Assembly: GCA_002774315.1 (NCBI GenBank)
Contig: PEYP01000005.1
Span: forward strand, 1-9,289
Length of the DNA: 9,289 bases
From: Candidatus Stahliibacteriota bacterium CG08_land_8_20_14_0_20_40_26
GTDB lineage: Bacteria; Hydrothermota; UBA3073
Reading direction: 5' to 3'
The translations under genes and the position numbers were made by a program. Positions within the stretch are counted from its first letter, which is position 1. Each line of letters starts with the position of its first letter. The notes below the pieces were generated by a model. The model was not told the DNA's origin, did not search any database, and was given only the letters and a program-made list of their open reading frames with translations. Positions 5,944 to 9,289 of this stretch are shown here, piece by piece.

Positions 5944-5963
5944 CCTGCCTACCGTCAGGCAGG
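5944..5963. repeat. CCTGCC palindrome, copy D
   Basis: CCTGCCTACCGTCAGGCAGG: exact inverse of copy C and identical to copy E (9231-9250). It sits in the right arm of the ACAGGGATT fold-back, one base from AATCCCTGT. Confidence 0.92.
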
Positions 5964-6066
5964 CAATCCCTGTTTTTGACTGATAAATTTCAATGTACAA
6001 AGGTTAAAAGATGGGATAAAAAGATTAGTTTTGTAGAGGTCACAGAGGGAAGGAATACAAAGAAAC

Positions 6067-6108
6067 AATGTAAAATGCAAAATTAGCAGTTAGCAAATTA
6101 AAAATGAT
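6067..6108. repeat. Degenerate heptad tract
   Basis: Six consecutive 7-nt units can be read: AATGTAA, AATGCAA, AATTAGC, AGTTAGC, AAATTAA, AAATGAT. It includes the 13-mer shared with the rpsC-rplP spacer. Confidence 0.5.
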
Positions 6109-6218
6109 TTTTCGCAAATTGATAGTTTTGCATTGCTAATTGACAATTTTGAATTGATTCCTCTGTGCTCTCTGTGGTTAGGTTTTTGACAATACCGAGA
6201 TTTTTAGAAGGATTATAT

Positions 6219-6647
6219 ATGGCGGAGTTACACAACTTAAAAAAAATAAATACAAAGGAAAAAAAGAGACGAGGTAGGGGAGCATCCTCAGGGGTAGGCG
6301 GAACATCTGGTAGAGGGCATAAGGGAGAGAGAGCAAGAGCGGGTAAAAAGATCTCTCCGTGGTTTGAAGGTGGTCAAACTCCACTCTACAGAAGGCTGCC
6401 AAAGAGAGGGTTCCGCAATCCTTCAGCGATAGTGTACGAAGTGGTAAATGTAAAGCAACTGAATAAATTCGAAGATGGAACTGTGGTAAATGAAAAACTG
6501 CTTCGTACTTCAGGCCTTATAAAGAAGAAAAAAAAAGTAAAGATACTCGGGGATGGTGAACTTACAAAAAAACTTACTATAGAAGGGATAAAAGTTTCTG
6601 CATCTGCTAAAGAGAAGATCGAGGCAAGGGGAGGAAGGATCCAATAA
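6219..6647 (+). CDS. rplO: 50S ribosomal protein L15 (uL15)
   Basis: L15 binds 23S rRNA and acts in late 50S assembly. The 142-residue product has the glycine- and arginine-rich N-terminal tail that threads into rRNA (RRGRGASSGVGGTSGRGHKG, 17-36). The strongest family signature follows, FEGGQTPLYRRLPKRGF (49-65), and then a compact C-terminal domain ending VSASAKEKIEARGGRI. ATG 6219 has a good ribosome site, AGAAGGAT (6206-6213). An in-frame GTG at 6165 lies in the repeat element and would add 18 non-family residues. The KKKKK run at 118-122 comes from an A-rich stretch. secY follows after 22 nt. Confidence 0.97.
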   Translation: MAELHNLKKINTKEKKRRGRGASSGVGGTSGRGHKGERARAGKKISPWFEGGQTPLYRRLPKRGFRNPSAIVYEVVNVKQLNKFEDGTVVNEKLLRTSGLIKKKKKVKILGDGELTKKLTIEGIKVSASAKEKIEARGGRIQ

Positions 6648-6669
6648 CTCAATAACTGATTATTGTATT

Positions 6670-7983
6670 ATGTTTGGAACTCTACGAAATGCATTCAAGA
6701 TACCTGACTTGCGCAACAAAATTCTGTTTACGCTCGCAATGTTTGCGGTATACAGGTTGGGAGGGCATATACCCCTTCCAGGTATCAATACATCTGCCCT
6801 TGCCAGCTTTTTTGAGAGTGCCAGAGCAACTGCACTTGGACTGTATGATATATTTGTGGGAGGTGGTCTCTCGTCGGGTGCAATATTTGGATTGGGAATA
6901 ATGCCATATATATCCGCCTCTATCATACTACAACTTCTGGGAGCGGCAATGCCGTATTACCAGAAATTACAGAAAGAGGGAGAAGAGGGTAGAAGAAAAA
7001 TAAATCAGCATACACGATATCTCACTATAGGAATAGCTGCTATACAGGCACTCGGTGTATGTATATTTCTTGAATCTGCACAGGCACCCTCAGGAGAGCC
7101 TGTGGTTATGAATCCCGGGTTGTCTTTCAGACTTCTTTCCATCATCACACTGATCACGGGTACACTATTTATAATGTGGCTTGGAGAACTTATCACAGAC
7201 AGAGGCATAGGAAATGGTATATCATTGATAATAATGATTGGTATAATAGCGATGTTTCCGAGAGATTTTATAACAACATTCAATATGGTACGCATTGGTG
7301 CTATGAGCCCCATTGCGGCCGTTGTTACGGTTATAGTAATCATTGGAATAATTGCAGCTGTCGTCATAATAACCCAGGCACAGAGAAGGGTTCCTGTTCA
7401 GTATGCTCAGAGAGTTATTGGAAGAAAGGTATATGGGGGAAGGTCTACCCATCTTCCATTGAATGTAAATGCTGCTGGCATAATACCGATAATATTTGCC
7501 CAGGCAGTCCTTACCTTTCCTGCCACAATAGCAAGATTTTTTTCAGGTAGCGACTGGATACAAAACCTTATGGTCTTCTTCTCCCCTACGAACTGGCTGT
7601 ATAATATAGTCTATGCAGGTCTGATAGTATTTTTCGCCTATTTCTACACGGCTGTCGTCCTGAACCCAATTGATATTGCGGATAACATGAAAAAATATGG
7701 AGGATTTATACCGGGCGTGAGACCGGGCAAGAGCACAGCCGACTACATAGACAGGATAATATCCAGAATAACCTTTCCTGGGGCACTGTTTTTTGCTCTT
7801 GTAGCGATAGTGCCTGCTATAATTCTACATAAGCTTAACGCCCCGTTCATCTTCGGTGGCACATCTGTTCTCATCGTTGTTGGTGTTGCACTCGATACAA
7901 TGAGACAAATAGAGGCGCAACTTACGATGAGACACTACGATGGATTCCTAAGAAAGGGAAAAATAAGGGGCAGAAGAGGGTAA
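6670..7983 (+). CDS. secY: Preprotein translocase channel subunit SecY
   Basis: SecY forms the inner-membrane protein-conducting channel with SecE and SecG, serving SecA-driven export and SRP-dependent membrane insertion. The 437 residues fit the family, with ten predicted membrane helices. The first follows FKIPDLRNKI. The plug and TM2b segment contains GGGLSSGAIFGLGIMPYI (64-81). The cytosolic loop Q238-RRVPVQYAQR and the GRKVYGG block lead into NVNAAGIIPIIFA. The C5/C6 region GFIPGVRPG has R351, equivalent to the SecA/ribosome-binding arginine R357 of E. coli. The terminal block ends MRHYDGFLRKGKIRGRRG. ATG 6670 lacks a clear Shine-Dalgarno, so coupling to rplO is likely. The stop overlaps adk by one base (TAATG). 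Confidence 0.98.
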   Translation: MFGTLRNAFKIPDLRNKILFTLAMFAVYRLGGHIPLPGINTSALASFFESARATALGLYDIFVGGGLSSGAIFGLGIMPYISASIILQLLGAAMPYYQKLQKEGEEGRRKINQHTRYLTIGIAAIQALGVCIFLESAQAPSGEPVVMNPGLSFRLLSIITLITGTLFIMWLGELITDRGIGNGISLIIMIGIIAMFPRDFITTFNMVRIGAMSPIAAVVTVIVIIGIIAAVVIITQAQRRVPVQYAQRVIGRKVYGGRSTHLPLNVNAAGIIPIIFAQAVLTFPATIARFFSGSDWIQNLMVFFSPTNWLYNIVYAGLIVFFAYFYTAVVLNPIDIADNMKKYGGFIPGVRPGKSTADYIDRIISRITFPGALFFALVAIVPAIILHKLNAPFIFGGTSVLIVVGVALDTMRQIEAQLTMRHYDGFLRKGKIRGRRG

Positions 7984-8666
7984 TGAAAATCCTATTTATA
8001 GGTCCCCCTGGCTCGGGTAAGGGCACTCAGGCGAGGATGGTGGCAGAGAAACTGGGAATACCGTTCATCTCGGCAGGAGATATAATTCGTGACGAGATTG
8101 CAATGATGACAGAACTTGGAGGTAAGGCAGAAAGATATGTAAAAAATGGGGAACTTGTTCCAGATAAGGTCGTCATAGATATGTTGCTGGCGAATCTCCC
8201 GCAATCTTTTGTTCTGGAGGGATTTCCAAGGAATGTTCTACAGGCAATTTTGCTTGAGAAAATTAAACCTGACTATGTATTCTACCTTTATCTGGAGAGT
8301 CCTGATATTATACAGAGAATCAGTAAAAGGAAGGTATGCCCGAATTGTAAAACGGTATATAATTTATCATCAAATCCACCGAAAACACCTGATATCTGCG
8401 ATATATGCGGGAGTAAACTCACCTCAAGGGTAGATGATGCGGAAGAAACGATAAAAAAGAGAATAGATGTCTATGAAAATGAGACCTATCCGTTGATAAA
8501 TTACTACAGAAAAAGAGAAAAACTTATCAGGATAGACGGAAGTGGTAGTATAGAAGAGGTGCATGATAGAATAATGCAGGCAGTGAAAGGAATAAAAGGT
8601 ACGGGTAGAAAGGAATTAGGACTCAATTCTGGTTTTGCCGGTTTATGGTTGAAAAAAAAGGTATAA
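7983..8666 (+). CDS. adk: Adenylate kinase, zinc-LID type
   Basis: Catalyses ATP + AMP to 2 ADP in the cytoplasm. The P-loop is GPPGSGKGTQ (7-16). The AMP site has R36 and GFPR (80-83). LID arginines R112, R116, R149 and R160 align with the catalytic arginines of E. coli Adk. The LID binds zinc through C119/C122 and C139/C142. Three hallmarks differ: E79 replaces the usual Asp of DGFPR, the first CxxC is followed by Lys instead of Gly, and VYN replaces VYH. At 227 residues it is longer than usual (about 214-220). The last 20 or so residues (GTGRKELGLNSGFAGLWLKKKV) look like translated spacer. It overlaps infA by 22 nt. Confidence 0.95.
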   Translation: MKILFIGPPGSGKGTQARMVAEKLGIPFISAGDIIRDEIAMMTELGGKAERYVKNGELVPDKVVIDMLLANLPQSFVLEGFPRNVLQAILLEKIKPDYVFYLYLESPDIIQRISKRKVCPNCKTVYNLSSNPPKTPDICDICGSKLTSRVDDAEETIKKRIDVYENETYPLINYYRKREKLIRIDGSGSIEEVHDRIMQAVKGIKGTGRKELGLNSGFAGLWLKKKV

Positions 8667-8863
8667 GGGTTGAAGGTGTGGTTGAAGAGGCACTTAGGGG
8701 AGGAATGTTCAGGGTAGTCCTTGATACTGGACATAAGGTGCTTGCTCATGTGTCTGGTAAGATGAGGGTACACTTCATAAAAATCCTACCCGGGGATAGG
8801 GTTGTAGTGGAACTTTCGCCTTATGACCTCTCCAGAGGAAGAATATTACACAGATTTAAGTAG
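8645..8863 (+). CDS. infA: Translation initiation factor IF-1
   Basis: IF-1 occupies the A site of the 30S subunit during initiation and helps IF-2 and IF-3. The 72-residue protein is a single OB (S1-like) domain. Family signatures are VEGVVEEAL (9-17), MFRVVLDTGHKVLAHVSGKMR (21-41), and FIKILPGDRVVVELSPYDLSRGRI (44-67). The end HRFK is close to the common YRYK. ATG 8645 gives exactly the family spacing to VEG. It has no visible Shine-Dalgarno and lies inside the end of adk, so translation probably depends on ribosomes finishing adk. map, often located between adk and infA, is missing. Confidence 0.98.
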   Translation: MVEKKGIRVEGVVEEALRGGMFRVVLDTGHKVLAHVSGKMRVHFIKILPGDRVVVELSPYDLSRGRILHRFK

Positions 8864-8895
8864 AAACGCAGGTAAGATTATCACAAGAACTGAGA

Positions 8896-8950
8896 GTTGG
8901 TTAGTTTGTTGGTTTGTTAGAGTCTAACAAACTATCCAACTAACAAACTA
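8896..8950. repeat. Fold-back of the TTAGTTTG repeat in the infA-rpmJ spacer
   Basis: GTTTGTTAGA (8912-8921) and TCTAACAAAC (8923-8932) are perfect inverse copies around one G. The pairing extends outward imperfectly (about 18 of 21 bases per arm). The arms are made of the same TTAG/TTTG/TTGG units as the tandem repeat at 4183-4230, here in both orientations. It would make a long RNA hairpin between infA and rpmJ. The downstream TGTTTTTCTG is only a short T-run, so termination is possible but unproven. Confidence 0.75.
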
Positions 8951-8995
8951 TGTTTTTCTGTGGTTAATGCATATTATGGGGTAACGGGAGTATTT

Positions 8996-9109
8996 ATGAA
9001 GGTAAGAGCGTCTATAAAGAAAATTTGTGCAAGGTGTCGGATTGTGAAGAGAAAAGGTGTTTTGAGGGTTGTGTGTAAAAACCCTAAGCATAAGCAGAGA
9101 CAGGGATGA
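8996..9109 (+). CDS. rpmJ: 50S ribosomal protein L36 (bL36)
   Basis: L36 is the smallest 50S protein and binds 23S rRNA through a zinc-stabilised fold. The 37-codon frame reads MKVRASIKKICARC, then a basic middle, then NPKHKQRQG, matching the family end to end and in exact length. Zinc ligands are C11, C14, C27 and H32, so this is the zinc-binding form. ATG 8996 has GGGAG at 8986-8990, a good ribosome site. It follows infA in the usual order but after a 132-nt repeat spacer. rpsM would be expected next, beyond the window; 180 nt of non-coding repeat sequence follows instead of an immediate neighbour. Confidence 0.96.
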   Translation: MKVRASIKKICARCRIVKRKGVLRVVCKNPKHKQRQG

Positions 9110-9111
9110 GC

Positions 9112-9128
9112 GGTTGCTTTTAGCAACC
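9112..9128 (+). other. Small hairpin after rpmJ
   Basis: GGTTGCT (9112-9118) pairs with AGCAACC (9122-9128) around a TTT loop, 3 nt after the rpmJ stop. No T-tract follows, so it is not a convincing intrinsic terminator. It could protect a 3' end or be incidental. Confidence 0.5.
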
Positions 9129-9133
9129 TAAAT

Positions 9134-9178
9134 GTAAAAATCAAAATGTAAATTTTAAAATTTTGATATTTGATTTTG
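9134..9178. repeat. AT-rich fold-back with heptad phasing
   Basis: ATCAAAAT (9140-9147) and ATTTTGAT (9160-9167) are perfect inverse copies. The right side continues as TTTTGAT, ATTTGAT, the same style of 7-nt units as before rpsE. Confidence 0.5.
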
Positions 9179-9190
9179 GTAGTGTCAAAT

Positions 9191-9224
9191 AGAATATGAA
9201 AGAATATGAAAGAATATGAAAGAA
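9191..9224. repeat. Tandem repeat AGAATATGAA x 3.4
   Basis: Three identical 10-bp units (9191-9220) plus AGAA. The related copy at 5789-5810 has two degenerate units (AAACATGGAA, AAATATGAAA), which suggests expansion here by slippage. Confidence 0.9.
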
Positions 9225-9230
9225 ACCACA

Positions 9231-9250
9231 CCTGCCTACCGTCAGGCAGG
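9231..9250. repeat. CCTGCC palindrome, copy E
   Basis: CCTGCCTACCGTCAGGCAGG: identical to copy D. Removing exactly these 20 bases restores alignment with the uninterrupted dispersed repeat at 5811-5840. Confidence 0.93.
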
Positions 9251-9275
9251 GAGGACACAGAGATAAAATTAATTC

Positions 9276-9289
9276 CCTGCCTGCGGCAG
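9276..9289. repeat. CCTGCC palindrome, cut by the window end
   Basis: CCTGCCTGCGGCAG equals the first 14 bases of copy B (4855-4868). The rest would lie beyond the window. Confidence 0.8.

Larger units (their letters stand above)
5810..6179. mobile_element. MITE-like element with cacagag terminal repeats
   Basis: The left end, AACTACAGAGATCACAGAG (5810-5828), matches the reverse complement of 6161-6179 at 17 of 19 positions. Inside are a perfect 9-bp pair ACAGGGATT (5876-5884) / AATCCCTGT (5965-5973), another TTTAAGAGA (5884-5892) / TCTCTTAAA (5927-5935), and AATGCAAAA (6074-6082) / TTTTGCATT (6126-6134). It has no transposase and no clear target duplication. It could be a compound of several fold-backs instead of one element. 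Confidence 0.5.
5630..6218. other. Large non-coding rpmD-rplO spacer built of repeats
   Basis: This 589-nt interval separates two genes that are usually adjacent. It starts with a small AT hairpin (AACTTA 5632-5637 with TAAGTT 5643-5648). TTG-phased heptads follow, then a larger inverted-repeat element (5810-6179) and heptad-phased AT sequence, ending at the rplO ribosome site. One + strand frame (5792-5983, 63 codons) exists but matches no family and runs through a palindrome. No RNA gene or promoter is convincing. Confidence 0.7.
9182..9275. repeat. Dispersed repeat, interrupted copy
   Basis: This is homologous to 5778-5845. It shares GTGTCAAATA, ATATGAAAGAAAC, ACAGAG and CACAGAG in the same order up to TTAATTC, but contains the palindrome at 9231-9250. 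A second palindrome begins where the shared sequence ends. Confidence 0.7.

Noticed and set aside
5792..5983. 63-codon + strand frame in the rpmD-rplO spacer
   Set aside because: Its peptide matches no family, has no ribosome site and runs through repeat sequence including a palindrome. The spacer context explains it.
6186..6218. TTGACA plus TTATAT as a promoter for rplO-secY
   Set aside because: Spacing is about 21 nt and the -10 would touch the ATG, leaving no leader although a good ribosome site is present.
8949..8977. TATTAT (8972-8977) as the -10 of an rpmJ promoter
   Set aside because: No acceptable -35 lies 16-18 nt upstream (TATGTT), and the TG is one base off for an extended -10.
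9112..9128. Intrinsic terminator after rpmJ
   Set aside because: The 7-bp hairpin has no T-tract, and rpsM-rpsK-rpsD-rpoA normally continue the operon downstream.
1..9289. tRNA, rRNA or riboswitch genes
   Set aside because: I looked through all spacers for cloverleaf or conserved riboswitch cores and saw none; the hairpins present belong to repeats.
1..9289. A hidden defence, toxin or biosynthetic gene system
   Set aside because: Every credible coding frame is a recognised housekeeping gene; the remaining frames are shadows or repeat-derived.

Overview
The window is a long run of 18 translation and secretion genes, all on the + strand: the downstream part of the S10 operon joined to the spc operon. 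The order is rpsC-rplP-rpmC-rpsQ (S10 part), rplN-rplX-rplE-rpsN-rpsH-rplF-rplR-rpsE-rpmD-rplO-secY (spc part), then adk-infA-rpmJ. All 18 reading frames are intact. The last gene, rpmJ (37 codons), is very short but unmistakable. map, which often sits between adk and infA, is absent.

The organism is a bacterium of moderate to low GC. The presence of L30 (rpmD) argues against the Patescibacteria/CPR radiation, which lacks uL30. S14, L24, L36 and the LID of adenylate kinase all carry Cys/His zinc ligands. The spacers hold short GC-rich palindromes, cacagag-type fold-backs and 7-nt tandem repeats. That style suggests an uncultivated candidate-phylum genome of the Omnitrophota kind, but this is an impression and not a placement.

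Two spacing regimes alternate. From rplP to rpsH the genes are compact, overlapping by 14 or 4 nt or separated by 2 to about 37 nt, and so are rplO-secY-adk-infA. Between these blocks six spacers are swollen: rpsC-rplP (85 nt), rpsH-rplF (122), rplF-rplR (108), rplR-rpsE (320), rpmD-rplO (589) and infA-rpmJ (132). The 180 nt after rpmJ is similar. These spacers hold no credible genes. They hold (i) a 19-20 bp palindrome of the form CCTGCCT-loop-AGGCAGG, five full copies plus partial ones; (ii) larger fold-back elements with imperfect terminal inverted repeats; (iii) tandem repeats with 7-nt periodicity, and others of 10 and 16 nt.

The genes are ordinary. They build the 30S subunit (S3, S17, S14, S8, S5), the 50S subunit (L16, L29, L14, L24, L5, L6, L18, L30, L15, L36), the membrane protein channel (SecY), an ATP/AMP balancing enzyme (Adk) and initiation factor IF-1. 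I see no defence, biosynthetic or other undescribed gene system. The real novelty is in the spacers: repeats have colonised an operon that is normally tightly packed. In one place two related repeat copies act as an empty site and a filled site for the small palindrome, which indicates that it inserts precisely.
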